A DNA stretch of 64,000 nucleotides from Pseudomonas sp. PDNC002 (GCF_016919445.1 NZ_CP070356.1:3511502-3575501), one strand, 5' to 3'; positions 54,079-62,714 are shown, counted from the first letter of the stretch. The notes: generated by a model not told the origin, from the letters alone. Numbers and translations: made by a program.

Positions 54079-55134
54079 ATGAAATTCACCCCCGGCAAAT
54101 CCCTGCGTGCGCTGTTCGCCGCCGGCCTGTTGTTGTCCAGCGCCGCTTCTGCGGTGGCCGCCGGGTTGCCCGGCGCGCCGGCACCCTTCGACAAGGGCGG
54201 CGTACAGATCGCCCTGGTCGGCTACCTGTTCTCCGGGGACTTTCCCGAGGCTTACCTGCGTGGCGTGGAGAAGCAGGCCAATGCGCTGGACGTGAAGCTG
54301 CGCGTGTTCGACGCCCGCCAGCAGGCGGCCACCCAGCGCGAGATGCTGGAGCAGGCCATCGACCTGGGCGTGGACGGCATCATCGTCCAGTTGGGTCTCG
54401 CCGAAACCCTCAAGGATTCCATCGACAAGGCGCTGGCCAAGGGCATCAAGGTGGTGACCTTCGACGTCGACGTGAACGACCCGCGCATCACCCGCGTTGA
54501 GCAGGACCACCGCGAGCTGGCGCGCCTGGCGCTCAAGCAGGTGCTGCAGGACAACGGCAAGTCCTTCGAGGCCGGCTACGTGTACATCGACGGCTTCACC
54601 CCCATGGAGCGCCGCGACGAGATCTGGCGCCAGGTGAAGGCCGAGAACCCCGGCATCGTCGAGAAAGCGCGCTTCGGCACGCTCAACGCGCCGATTGCCA
54701 ACTCGGTGGCCGACCAGGCCAGCGCGGTGCTGCGTGCCAACCCGGATATCACCGTGTTCTTCGCGCCCTTCGACGAGTTCGCCAAGGGCGTGAAGATCGC
54801 CGTGGACGAAGCCGGCCTGGGCAAAAAGGTGAAGATCTACAGCGCCGACATTTCCACCGCCGACATCCAGATCATGAAGGAAGAGGGCAGCGCCTGGAGT
54901 GCCACCGCCGCGGTCAACCCGGAAGTGGCCGGGGCCATCAGCGTGCGCAGCCTGGCGCTGCGCATCGCCGGGGAGAATCCGGGCGAACAGGTATTGGTGC
55001 CGCCGACCCTGATCACCCGCCAGCAACTGCTCGACCTGGACGTGAAGAACGTTCGCGACCTGGCGCGCAAGGTGCCTGCCTTCGGTGAGGCGCAGAAGGT
55101 CGCGCAGGCGCCGTGGATTCCGCTGGCCAACTGA
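54079..55134 (+). CDS. Periplasmic substrate-binding protein of the sugar-type ABC importer
   Basis: A 351-residue periplasmic-binding-protein-I (RbsB-like) protein with a signal peptide (residues 1-28, KSLRALFAAGLLLSSAASAVAA). Mature segments are IALVGYLFSGDFPEAYLRGVEKQANAL, LGVDGIIVQLGLAETLKDSIDKALAKGIKVVTFDVDV and DITVFFAPFDEFAKGVKIAVDEAG, the expected hinge-bending fold. It follows the permease after 43 bases. The operon then continues into a molybdopterin enzyme. The ligand is not deducible; the ribose-family fold also binds autoinducer-2 and other sugars. Confidence 0.92.
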   Translation: MKFTPGKSLRALFAAGLLLSSAASAVAAGLPGAPAPFDKGGVQIALVGYLFSGDFPEAYLRGVEKQANALDVKLRVFDARQQAATQREMLEQAIDLGVDGIIVQLGLAETLKDSIDKALAKGIKVVTFDVDVNDPRITRVEQDHRELARLALKQVLQDNGKSFEAGYVYIDGFTPMERRDEIWRQVKAENPGIVEKARFGTLNAPIANSVADQASAVLRANPDITVFFAPFDEFAKGVKIAVDEAGLGKKVKIYSADISTADIQIMKEEGSAWSATAAVNPEVAGAISVRSLALRIAGENPGEQVLVPPTLITRQQLLDLDVKNVRDLARKVPAFGEAQKVAQAPWIPLAN

Positions 55135-55144
55135 GGAAGCGGGG

Positions 55145-55810
55145 ATGCACGACAAAGCCACGCGCCTGAAGAGGGCGCGCTCGCCGGCAGGTGATCCGCG
55201 CCATGGTGAGCGGCTTCCACCGGGTCAGGTGCTGACCGAGCGCTTCCCGATTCTCCATGAGGGCGAGGTGCCGAACTACGAGCGCGAGACCTGGCGCCTG
55301 CGTCTGTCCGGCGCGCTGTCGCAACCGTTGGAGCTGAGCCTGGACGACTTGCGGGAGCTGCCGCAGCGCGAGCTGGTCTGCGATATCCATTGCGTCACGC
55401 GTTGGTCGAGGTTCGATACCGCCTGGCGCGGGGTGCATCTGTCCGACCTGCTCGAACACTACGGCGTGCAACCGGCCGGGCAGTTCGTCCTGGCCCACGC
55501 CGATCACGATTACCAGACCAACCTGGCGCTGGAAGACCTGCTGCGCCCGGACAGCCTGCTCGCCACGCACTATGCCGGCGAACCGCTGACCCCAGTGCAC
55601 GGCTGGCCGCTGCGGCTGGTGATCGCCGGGCGCTATTTCTGGAAGAGCGCGAAGTGGCTGCGCGCGCTGGATTTCAGTGAAACCGACCGCCCCGGATTCT
55701 GGGAAAACAACGGTTTCCACAATGACGCCGACCCCTTCCGCGAGGAGCGCTTTTCCGGCGCGGCGCTGGATATTCCCGAGGACGAATGGACCCGCAAGGC
55801 TTTCGATTGA
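55145..55810 (+). CDS. Sulfite oxidase-like molybdopterin-dependent oxidoreductase
   Basis: A 221-residue protein of the sulfite-oxidase molybdopterin domain superfamily (COG2041). The Mo-ligating Cys is in the conserved DIHCVTRWSRFDTAWRGV, residue 83, and HGWPLRLVIAGRYFWKSAKWLRALDF is the usual C-terminal part of the domain. Unlike YedY/MsrP it has no Tat signal, so it appears cytoplasmic, and it lacks a haem domain. It starts ten bases after the binding-protein stop, likely in the same operon. The linkage of an Mo enzyme with a sugar-type importer is unusual. Reaction unknown; oxidation of a sulfur compound or reduction of an S- or N-oxide is possible. Confidence 0.88.
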   Translation: MHDKATRLKRARSPAGDPRHGERLPPGQVLTERFPILHEGEVPNYERETWRLRLSGALSQPLELSLDDLRELPQRELVCDIHCVTRWSRFDTAWRGVHLSDLLEHYGVQPAGQFVLAHADHDYQTNLALEDLLRPDSLLATHYAGEPLTPVHGWPLRLVIAGRYFWKSAKWLRALDFSETDRPGFWENNGFHNDADPFREERFSGAALDIPEDEWTRKAFD

Positions 55811-56179
55811 AACGCGCTGCTGTTGCTGGGCGAACATCTGCCGGTGTTGCCTGAAGAACATTGCAAGTAGTTATAACCAAAGCATTTTTTATTCGTTTAA
55901 AAGCATTCTGCCACTAGCTAGGATGACGCCTTCCCCATCGGGTCAGGGATGACCCGCGATACCGAGAGCCGCGCCTTTTCGCTCATCACGAAAAGCGACC
56001 GGCCGTGACACCTGGAGCGCTTTCCCGAGCACTGTTTTCCCCTCCTGAGCGGGAACAGTCGCTCGCGGTTTCCGGACTTCCGACACCAACCGCTCAAGTC
56101 AAAAGAACCCAAAAAGCGGAGTTCCGGACTCGCCGCCAACGGCGAGTGGCGCTCTTTAAGCGAGACAGGAGTATTTCGC
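55811..56179. other. Regulatory region before the TonB-dependent receptor
   Basis: This 369-base gap has no gene. An AT-rich block at 55867-55910 (TTATAACC, TTTTTTATTCGTTTAAAAGC) is a good promoter candidate, followed by a long leader with CCTGAGCGGGAACAG-type inverted pieces and ACAGGAG before the GTG start. Confidence 0.45.
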
Positions 56180-58561
56180 GTGTTATCCCGTTCCCTTATT
56201 GCCGTTGCGGTGGCCTCGGTCATCGCCCAGGCCTCCGCGCACGCCGACGAAAGTTCGTCGACCCCCGAGGCCACCACCAAGCTTGAGACCGTGCTGGTCA
56301 CCGGCGCCCGCGGAAACAACCGTACACTGCTGGATTCCCCCGTGCCGGTGGACGTGCTCACGGCGCAGGACCTGCAATCCACCGGCGCCGTCGGCGGCGA
56401 ACTGGGCCAGGCCCTGGCGACGCTGCTGCCGTCCTTCAACTTCCCGCGCCAGTCCAACTCCGGTGGCGCCGACCACGTGCGCGCCGCCCAGCTGCGCGGC
56501 ATGAGCCCCGACCAGGTGCTGGTACTGATCAATGGCAAGCGCCAGCACACCTCGGCGCTGGTCAACGACTCTTCGAAGATCGGTCGCGGCACCGCGCCGG
56601 TGGACTTCAACTCGATCCCCATCAGCGCCATCAAGCGCATCGAAGTGCTGCGCGACGGCGCCGGTGCGCAGTACGGCTCCGATGCCATTGCCGGGGTGAT
56701 CAACATTATCCTCGACGATGCCCCCGAAGGCGGCGAGGTAACCACCAGCTACGGCGCCTACCACACCCACCAGGACGCCATCGACAAGACCACCACCGAC
56801 GGGCAGAACTCCTATACCGCTGCCAAGGCCGGCACCCGCCTGGGCGAAGACGGCTTCATCCGTGGCGGCGCCGAATTCATCAACCGCGAACCGACCAACC
56901 GCGCCGGTTATGACGGTTTCGCCGACACTCCCGGGCAACGCAACTACGTGATGGGCGATGGCCTGGCGCGGGACGTCAACGCCTGGTTCAACGGCGACCT
57001 CGCCCTGGGCGGCGGCAAGCTGTACTCCTTCGGCCTGTACAACGAGCGCCATACCACTGGCGCGGAGTTCTACCGCTACCCGGATGAGCACCCGGAGATC
57101 TACCCCAACGGCTACCTGCCGCAGTCCCTGGGCGACAACACCGACCTCTCCGCCACCCTCGGCTACAAAGGGTTGATCGCCGACACCTGGGACTACGACG
57201 CCAGCGTCACCCACGGCCGCAACCGCTTCGAATCCTCGACCCGGCGCACCCTCAATGCATCGCTCGGCGAGGACACGCCGACCCGCTTCGACACCGGCGA
57301 CTACGAGCTGCGCCAGAGCGTCGCCAACCTCGACCTGAACCGCGAGCTGAGCCTTGCCGGGCGGCCGTTCGTGCTCGCGCTGGGTGGCGAATACCGGTAC
57401 GAGAACTACATCACCACCGCTGGTGACGAGGCCTCGTACTACGGTGTTGGCGCGGACGGCGCGGCTGGCCTGCGCCCCAGCGAGGAATCGGACATCGACC
57501 GCAACGTCTTCGGCACCTATGTCGACCTGTCGGGCGACCTCACCGACCAGTTCTTCGTCGATGCCGCTGCGCGCTGGGAGCGCTACGACGATGCCGGCAG
57601 CAAGCTCACCGGCAAGCTCAGCGGGCGCTATCAGCTGACCCCGGTGCTGGCCCTGCGCGGCGCGGCGTCCACCAACTTCCGCGCGCCATCGCTGGCCCAG
57701 GTCGGCTTCCAGAACACCACCAGCAACTTCGGTGACGGCGGCACGCTGACCGATATCCGCGTGCTCTCGGTGAACGATCCGATCGCCCGCGCGCTGGGCG
57801 CCGAGAAGCTCGATCCGGAGACCTCGAAGAACTTCAGCCTGGGCCTGACCGCGCAGCTAAATGATCGCTTCGACCTGTCCTTCGACGTGTTCCGCATCGA
57901 CGTCGACGACCGCATCACCCTGTCCCAGCGCATCGGCAGCGACGCCATGGAGCAGTTCATCCAGGACAACTTCGGTGTAGCCGGCGTGCACGACGTGAAC
58001 TTCTTCACCAACGCCGCCGATACCCGGACCGATGGCGCGGAGCTGGTATTGAACTACCACCAGCCGTTCGTTGGCGGCCAATTGGGCGTGACTACCGCGT
58101 ACACCTACAACCACACCAAGGTGCGCAGCACCAAGGCCACTCCGCAGCAGCTCAGCAACCTGGGGATTGGCGACGATGCGCTGGTGGGCGTGGAGGAACG
58201 CAACACCCTCACTGACGCCGCGCCCAAGGACCGCTTCATCCTCACCACTACCTGGAGCGATGCGCAGTGGAACCTGCTCGGTCGCCTGACCCGGCAGGGT
58301 GAGACCATCCGCGTGTTCGACTTCGGCGACGGCTACCACCCGGAGCAGACCTACGGCGCGGTGTGGCAGCTGGATGCCGAGGTGGCCTACAAGTTCACCC
58401 CGCAGTTCAGCCTGGCGGTGGGCGGCAACAACCTCACCGACAACTACCCGGAACGCTCAAGCTCGGAGATCAACTACGGCGGCAACCTGCCGTACGACGT
58501 GCTCTCGCCGATCGGCACCAACGGCGCGTACTACTACGCTCGCGCGAGCTATTCGTTCTGA
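56180..58561 (+). CDS. TonB-dependent outer-membrane receptor
   Basis: A 793-residue TonB-dependent receptor. Start GTG 56180 with ACAGGAG about ten bases before. Signal peptide residues 1-22 (LSRSLIAVAVASVIAQASAHA), TonB box near LETVLVTGA, plug domain about 45-170 (LLDSPVPVDVLTAQDL, LRGMSPDQVLVLINGKRQH, IKRIEVLRDGAGAQYGSDAIAGVINIIL), then a beta-barrel ending in Phe (YARASYSF). The barrel class is close to receptors for organic compounds rather than clear siderophore types. Lies downstream of an importer/Mo-enzyme operon and upstream of a permease; the set may form one uptake route. Confidence 0.95.
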   Translation: MLSRSLIAVAVASVIAQASAHADESSSTPEATTKLETVLVTGARGNNRTLLDSPVPVDVLTAQDLQSTGAVGGELGQALATLLPSFNFPRQSNSGGADHVRAAQLRGMSPDQVLVLINGKRQHTSALVNDSSKIGRGTAPVDFNSIPISAIKRIEVLRDGAGAQYGSDAIAGVINIILDDAPEGGEVTTSYGAYHTHQDAIDKTTTDGQNSYTAAKAGTRLGEDGFIRGGAEFINREPTNRAGYDGFADTPGQRNYVMGDGLARDVNAWFNGDLALGGGKLYSFGLYNERHTTGAEFYRYPDEHPEIYPNGYLPQSLGDNTDLSATLGYKGLIADTWDYDASVTHGRNRFESSTRRTLNASLGEDTPTRFDTGDYELRQSVANLDLNRELSLAGRPFVLALGGEYRYENYITTAGDEASYYGVGADGAAGLRPSEESDIDRNVFGTYVDLSGDLTDQFFVDAAARWERYDDAGSKLTGKLSGRYQLTPVLALRGAASTNFRAPSLAQVGFQNTTSNFGDGGTLTDIRVLSVNDPIARALGAEKLDPETSKNFSLGLTAQLNDRFDLSFDVFRIDVDDRITLSQRIGSDAMEQFIQDNFGVAGVHDVNFFTNAADTRTDGAELVLNYHQPFVGGQLGVTTAYTYNHTKVRSTKATPQQLSNLGIGDDALVGVEERNTLTDAAPKDRFILTTTWSDAQWNLLGRLTRQGETIRVFDFGDGYHPEQTYGAVWQLDAEVAYKFTPQFSLAVGGNNLTDNYPERSSSEINYGGNLPYDVLSPIGTNGAYYYARASYSF

Positions 58562-58580
58562 TCTGCGCTTTTGAAAATCC

Positions 58581-58601
58581 AGGGGCCGCATCGCGGCCCT
58601 T
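58581..58601 (+). terminator. Hairpin between receptor and permease genes
   Basis: AGGGGCCGC and GCGGCCCTT form a stem of about nine pairs with one wobble and an ATC loop, 20 bases after the receptor stop. It may attenuate read-through into the permease gene. Confidence 0.5.
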
Positions 58602-58621
58602 ACTACTTCCGGAGCCGATTC

Positions 58622-59983
58622 ATGGCTGACAACGACGCCGGCCCGCGCCGGCAACTGGGTGCTGTCCACGCGCTGTTGCTGACGCTGGGCATGGTCATCA
58701 CCAGCGATATTCTGAAAACCGCACCCACCGTCGCGCTGAACGTCGGCCAGGAGCACTTCTATCTGGTGTGGATTCTTGGCGGCCTGCTGTCGATGGTCGG
58801 CGCCCTGTGCTATGTGGAGATGGCCTCGGCCTTCGCCCATCCCGGCGGCGACTATCACTTCCTCGAGCGCGCCTACGGCCAGCGGGTGGGTTTCCTGTTT
58901 GCCTGGTCACGCTTCGCGATCCTGCACACCGGCTGGATCGCGCTGATGGCGTTCCTCTTCGCCGATCACTTCAGTGCCTTGCTTGGCCTCGGCCAGTTGG
59001 GCAACGTACTGCTGGCCGGTGGATTGGTCGCCGCGCTGGTGGCGCTGAATCTCATCGGCTGGCGCGTCAGTTTCGGCACCCAGGCCGGGTTGGTGGTGCT
59101 GGTCGCCGCTGGATTCCTGGGGATCGTTGGTGCCGGCCTGTGGCTGGAGTGGCGTGGTTTCGCGCCGCCCGTTGCGCCGCCGGTGGAACCGGAACAGGTG
59201 GGCGTCGCCGGGTTCTCCGCCGCGCTGATCTACGTCTTTCTCGCCTTCGGTGGCTGGAGCGATGCGGCCACGCTGTCGGCGGAGCTGCGCGACAACCGCC
59301 GGGGCATCTTCACCGCCATGCTCGGCGCGCTCGCCGCGTTGCTGCTGATCTACCTGGCGCTGAACTGGGCGTTCATTCGCGGCCTCGGCTTCGACGGCCT
59401 GGCCGCCAGTGGCGCGCCGGCGCTGGAGCTGCTCGGGCTGGCCTTCGGCGCGCCGGGGATCGGCCTGATCATGGCAGTGGTGGTGGTGTCCGCCGTCGCC
59501 AGCATCAACTCCACGCTGATCGTCGGCAGCCGCACCACCTACGCCGCTGCCAGCGATGTGCCGGCGCTGCGCGCGCTCGGCCGCTGGGATGTGCGCCATG
59601 GCGTACCGCGCGCGGCATTGCTGGCCGAGGGCGTAGTAGCGCTGCTGCTGATCGCGGTCGGCGGCTGGAGCGGTCACGGCTTCAACACCATGGTGGAGTA
59701 CATGACTCCGGTGTACTGGCTGTTCCTCAGCCTCAGCAGCCTGGCGCTGATCATCCTGCGCCGCCGCTATCCGCAAGTGCCCCGGCCGATCCGCGTGCCG
59801 CTCTACCCGTGGTTGCCGCTGGGCTTCCTCGCGGTGTGCCTGTACATGCTGTATTCCAGCGTCGCCTATGTCGGTTGGGGTGCATTGCTCGGCGTGGGCG
59901 TGCTGGCCCTGGGTGCATTGCTGCAACTGATCCTGCGCCCGCGAGGCGTGCAGGCGGAAGCTTGGCCAGAGGAGGGCGTGTGA
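58622..59983 (+). CDS. APC superfamily permease
   Basis: A 453-residue twelve-helix amino-acid/amine transporter. Helix 1 LLLTLGMVITSDILKTAPTVAL, then FAHPGGDYHFLERAYGQ and FGGWSDAATLSAELRDNRRGIFTAML are the conserved APC features. GGAG precedes ATG 58622 by seven bases. The stop overlaps the following DUF3574 gene (TGATG). Opposite strand encodes spermidine synthase right after, making a polyamine or amine substrate possible. Confidence 0.92.
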   Translation: MADNDAGPRRQLGAVHALLLTLGMVITSDILKTAPTVALNVGQEHFYLVWILGGLLSMVGALCYVEMASAFAHPGGDYHFLERAYGQRVGFLFAWSRFAILHTGWIALMAFLFADHFSALLGLGQLGNVLLAGGLVAALVALNLIGWRVSFGTQAGLVVLVAAGFLGIVGAGLWLEWRGFAPPVAPPVEPEQVGVAGFSAALIYVFLAFGGWSDAATLSAELRDNRRGIFTAMLGALAALLLIYLALNWAFIRGLGFDGLAASGAPALELLGLAFGAPGIGLIMAVVVVSAVASINSTLIVGSRTTYAAASDVPALRALGRWDVRHGVPRAALLAEGVVALLLIAVGGWSGHGFNTMVEYMTPVYWLFLSLSSLALIILRRRYPQVPRPIRVPLYPWLPLGFLAVCLYMLYSSVAYVGWGALLGVGVLALGALLQLILRPRGVQAEAWPEEGV

Positions 59984-60435
59984 TGCGCAGGAGACTGCTC
60001 TGGCTCAATGGCGCCGTGGCCGTGTTGCTGGCGGCGTTGGTCGGGCTGTGGCTCAACGAGCCCAGCGCCAATGCCAGTGGTGAAGCGAGCGGACGGCGCA
60101 TGCTGCGCACCGAGCTGTACCTTGAGGCGGTGGAATTGTCGCAGTGGGAAGACTTCCTCGCCCGCGAGGTGACACCGCGTTTCCCCGATGGTCTGAGCTG
60201 GCTCGACCTGCACGGCCAGTGGCGCGGCCCCAGCGGCGGGCCGGAGAAGTTGCCGTCGCGGATGCTGATCCTCATCCATGCCGACAACCCCTACACCCGC
60301 CAGGCGCTGGCGCAGATCGGCGCGGACTTCAAGAAACGCTTCGGCACGGCGGTGCTGCAGGTCAGCAGCCCGGTTCGCGCCCGCGACCCGGATTGGACGC
60401 CGCAGCGCCTGGACAACCCTCAGCTGTCGCGCTGA
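59983..60435 (+). CDS. DUF3574 protein with N-terminal membrane anchor
   Basis: A 150-residue protein with one N-terminal hydrophobic segment (LWLNGAVAVLLAALVGLWL) that is either an uncleaved anchor or a signal, then a DUF3574 domain: RTELYLEAVELSQWEDFLAREVTPRFPDGLSW...HGQW...GADFKKRFG. The domain is of unknown function. It starts inside the permease stop (GGAGGG eight bases before). Its paralogue is encoded at 61286-61744 on the other side of spermidine synthase. It lacks the lipobox of that copy. Confidence 0.85.
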   Translation: MRRRLLWLNGAVAVLLAALVGLWLNEPSANASGEASGRRMLRTELYLEAVELSQWEDFLAREVTPRFPDGLSWLDLHGQWRGPSGGPEKLPSRMLILIHADNPYTRQALAQIGADFKKRFGTAVLQVSSPVRARDPDWTPQRLDNPQLSR

Positions 60436-61286
60436 AGTCCGGCCTCGATCAGGTCGAGCATATAGCGCGGCAGGGCGAAGGCCGCTTGGTGCACTTCGGG
60501 GGTGTAGTAGCGGGTCACCAGGCCGCTTTTCGCGAAGCGCTGGCGCAGGGTTTCCAGGTCGGTGCGGCGGACCTTCTCGCTGTTCGACGCCCAGCCAAAG
60601 GCCATGCTGCCGCCGATGTAGGTCGGCACCGCGGCATGGAAGAAACCCCAGTCGGCGAAGCTGTCCGCCAGCCGCCGTGCCGTGCCGCCCAGCTCCTCCG
60701 GCTGGAGGAAGGGCACGCCATTCTGCGTGGCGAGGATTCCGCTGGCGCCGAGACGCTGCTGGCAGTTGCGATAGAAAGCATCGGTGAACAGGCTGGCCGC
60801 CGGGCCGCCCGGATCGGTGGAATCGCAAATGATCAGGTCGAAGGACTCGCGGCTTTGCGCGAGATATTCCAGGCCATCGGCATACACCAGTCTCAGGCGC
60901 GGGTCGTCCAGCGCGCCGGCCGAGTGATTCGGTAGAAGCTCGCGGCACAGTTCGACCACCTGCGGATCGATCTCCACCGCGACGATTTCCTCGATGCCGG
61001 CATGCCGCACGATTTCCCGCAGGATGCCGCCATCGCCCACGCCGATCACCAGCACGCGGCGCACTGCGCCATGGGCGAGGATCGGCACATGGGCGAGCAT
61101 CTCGTGGTAGACGAACTCGTCGGCCTCTGTGGTCTGCACCACGCCATCCAGCGTCAGCACGCGGCCGAAGCGCCGGTTGCGGAATACCTGCACGGCCTGC
61201 TGGCCGGTGTTGCCCTGGTAGATCGGCTCATCGACGGTTAATGCCTGCGCGTAACCCTCGTGCAGCGTTTCGCGGAATTCGCCCAT
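60420..61286 (-). CDS. speE: Polyamine aminopropyltransferase (spermidine synthase)
   Basis: A 288-residue spermidine synthase that transfers an aminopropyl group from decarboxylated S-adenosylmethionine to putrescine. Features are the N-terminal beta domain (ETLHEGYAQALTVDEPIYQGNTGQQAVQVFRN), the Rossmann motif RVLVIGVGDGGILREIVRH and the DSTDPGGPAASLFTDAFY motif with catalytic Asp. ATG 61286 overlaps the TGA of the upstream DUF3574 lipoprotein gene by one base, so they are coupled. The 3' end overlaps the convergent DUF3574 gene by 16 bases. No speD is in the window. Confidence 0.94.
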   Translation of the reverse strand: MGEFRETLHEGYAQALTVDEPIYQGNTGQQAVQVFRNRRFGRVLTLDGVVQTTEADEFVYHEMLAHVPILAHGAVRRVLVIGVGDGGILREIVRHAGIEEIVAVEIDPQVVELCRELLPNHSAGALDDPRLRLVYADGLEYLAQSRESFDLIICDSTDPGGPAASLFTDAFYRNCQQRLGASGILATQNGVPFLQPEELGGTARRLADSFADWGFFHAAVPTYIGGSMAFGWASNSEKVRRTDLETLRQRFAKSGLVTRYYTPEVHQAAFALPRYMLDLIEAGLQRDS

Positions 61287-61744
61287 CAGAATGACACCTG
61301 CGCCGGTTGCGACAGGCGCAGCACGGAGAGGTCGCCGGTGATGCGCTTCCACGCCAGGCGGATCGCCTCGATGTCCTGGCCGCGCGCGGCAGTGTCTTCA
61401 TGCAGGATGACGATCACCTTGGTACTCAGCCGCTCCGGCGCCGGCGCACCGTGGTCGCGCCACTGGCCGTAGGCATCGTAGGCGGTGAAGCCATCCGGGA
61501 AGCGTGGCGTCACCTCCTGGTCGAGGAACTGCCGCCAGCGCTGCTCGCTGATCTTCTCCTTGCCGTTCTCCTGCCCCAGCGCGAAATACAACTCGGTGCG
61601 CAGCCACTGCGCCTGCGCCGGCCGTGTGGGATCGCCCTGCAGTGTAGAAGTGGAAGGGTTGGTGGTATGGACGGAAGGAGCGGGCGGGGTGGCGCAGCCG
61701 AACAGCGCCAGGGCGAGGCTGGCGGCGAGCAGATGGCGGAACAT
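61286..61744 (-). CDS. DUF3574 lipoprotein
   Basis: A 152-residue lipoprotein: the signal ends in the lipobox LFGC, followed by a Thr/Pro/Ser linker and the DUF3574 domain RTELYFALGQENGKEKISEQRWRQFLDQEVTPRFPDGFTAYDAYGQW...IRLAWKRITGDLSVLRLSQPAQVSF. It is homologous to the anchored copy at 59983-60435 (shared RTELY and FL..EVTPRFPDG and GQWR). ATG 61744 with AAGGAAG just before it is used; an upstream extension of 11 residues lacks signal-peptide character. Coupled to speE, which suggests a link between polyamines and an envelope protein. Confidence 0.88.
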   Translation of the reverse strand: MFRHLLAASLALALFGCATPPAPSVHTTNPSTSTLQGDPTRPAQAQWLRTELYFALGQENGKEKISEQRWRQFLDQEVTPRFPDGFTAYDAYGQWRDHGAPAPERLSTKVIVILHEDTAARGQDIEAIRLAWKRITGDLSVLRLSQPAQVSF

Positions 61745-62104
61745 GGGACTTCCTTGCGGTGATGAGAGTTGAACCAAACCGCCACTATAGAAGGTCGTCC
61801 GTTATTTCCTTAAATATTAAAAACGCATTCTTATATAGCTGATTTTATTTGGCTGGAATCTGCATGGAGACGCTCTAGGACGTGCATCGCAGCCAGCCGT
61901 GAAGTTTTTGCGAGCTGGTTAGATTCAATATTCACAACGGTTCTTTGCTAAGCACTGGATGAGATATCCATCTTGCCGAAATTCACTTCAGGCATTCTTT
62001 TGGATTCGCTCAAGCGTGGTAATTGAAGCCATCGCGAACAGTACCGCCATCATCGAACCGGAATCGCGAGAAGACACGCCGGAAACAGCCGCTCTGCCGC
62101 CATC
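61745..62104. other. Low-GC intergenic block upstream of the Met/Cys-rich gene
   Basis: No gene is seen in this stretch. Bases 61795-61990 are strikingly AT-rich for this genome (for example TTATTTCCTTAAATATTAAA, TTATATAGCTGATTTTATTTGG). The part nearest 61745 should hold the promoter of the divergent DUF3574-speE operon. The remainder may reflect foreign DNA or H-NS-type binding. Confidence 0.45.
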
Positions 62105-62132
62105 TTGTTCCGCCGCCGCGCCTTCCTAGAAT
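62105..62132 (+). promoter_or_regulatory. Sigma-70-like promoter of the Met/Cys-rich gene
   Basis: TTGTTC, a 16-base spacer and TAGAAT, about 50 bases before the start codon. The first match to the -35 consensus is good and the -10 is fair. GGGAG at 62169-62173 is the ribosome binding site. Confidence 0.5.
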
Positions 62133-62180
62133 CGGCCCCATTCGCAGCACTTCATTCCAATCGATTCAGGGAGCTCCACC

Positions 62181-62696
62181 ATGATGAACGCCATGCAGAT
62201 GCCGATGAACACCAACGCCATGATGCCGATGATGGGCATGCCGATGATGATGGCGACCATGGAATGCGAGATGCTCGACGACGGCATGATGTGCAGGATG
62301 AAGCCGGCCATGGGCATGGAAATGGCCATGTTCCGCAACAGCGCCGAGATGATGGCGATGATGATGAACTGCGGCATGCCGATGATGATGCACTGCGGCA
62401 ACCTGATGATGATGGGCATGTCCCAGCCCGCCATGGCCATGATGCCGATGATGGGCATGATGAACCCGATGATGTCGATGCCGATGATGGGCATGAACAT
62501 GGGCATGCCGGCCATGAAGTGCATGATGGAGTGCTTCATGCAGGGCGACATGATGATGTGCAAGATGATGCCGATGCAGGGCATGAGCATGGACATGCTG
62601 AAGAACTGCTGCATGCTGATGAACAAGATGATGGAGTGCGGCATGCCGATGATGATGAGCTGCAACGGCATGCCGATGATGTGCTGCACCTGCTGA
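62181..62696 (+). CDS. Methionine/cysteine-rich protein, putative soft-metal or redox protein
   Basis: A 171-residue protein with 74 Met (43%) and 14 Cys (8%) and almost no aromatic residues. It has no signal peptide or membrane helix and should be cytoplasmic. Two homologous segments, residues 27-74 and 116-163, align without gaps at about 26 of 48 positions. Cys 29, 38, 64 and 72 in the first correspond to 118, 127, 153 and 161 in the second. Shared motifs are MEC, MMC[R/K]M and CGMPMMMxC; the end is CCTC. I do not recognise a family. Met-Cys clusters suggest Cu(I)/Ag(I) binding or oxidant quenching. Ribosome site GGGAG, promoter and terminator flank it. Non-Met codons keep high GC3, supporting this frame. 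Confidence 0.8.
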   Translation: MMNAMQMPMNTNAMMPMMGMPMMMATMECEMLDDGMMCRMKPAMGMEMAMFRNSAEMMAMMMNCGMPMMMHCGNLMMMGMSQPAMAMMPMMGMMNPMMSMPMMGMNMGMPAMKCMMECFMQGDMMMCKMMPMQGMSMDMLKNCCMLMNKMMECGMPMMMSCNGMPMMCCTC

Positions 62697-62714
62697 TCGC
62701 GACGCGCTGAAACG

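Noticed and set aside
62126..62689. Minus-strand 187-codon hydrophobic frame opposite the Met/Cys-rich gene.
   Set aside because: ATG repeats read as CAT/ATC on the other strand, so Met/Ile-rich content is a mirror effect; no ribosome site or promoter, and the plus strand has both.
62105..62710. Plus-strand Asp/His-rich frame overlapping the Met/Cys-rich gene.
   Set aside because: Frame-shifted reading of ATG-rich codons (GAT, CAT, GAC); no start signal of its own, although it would also look metal-binding.
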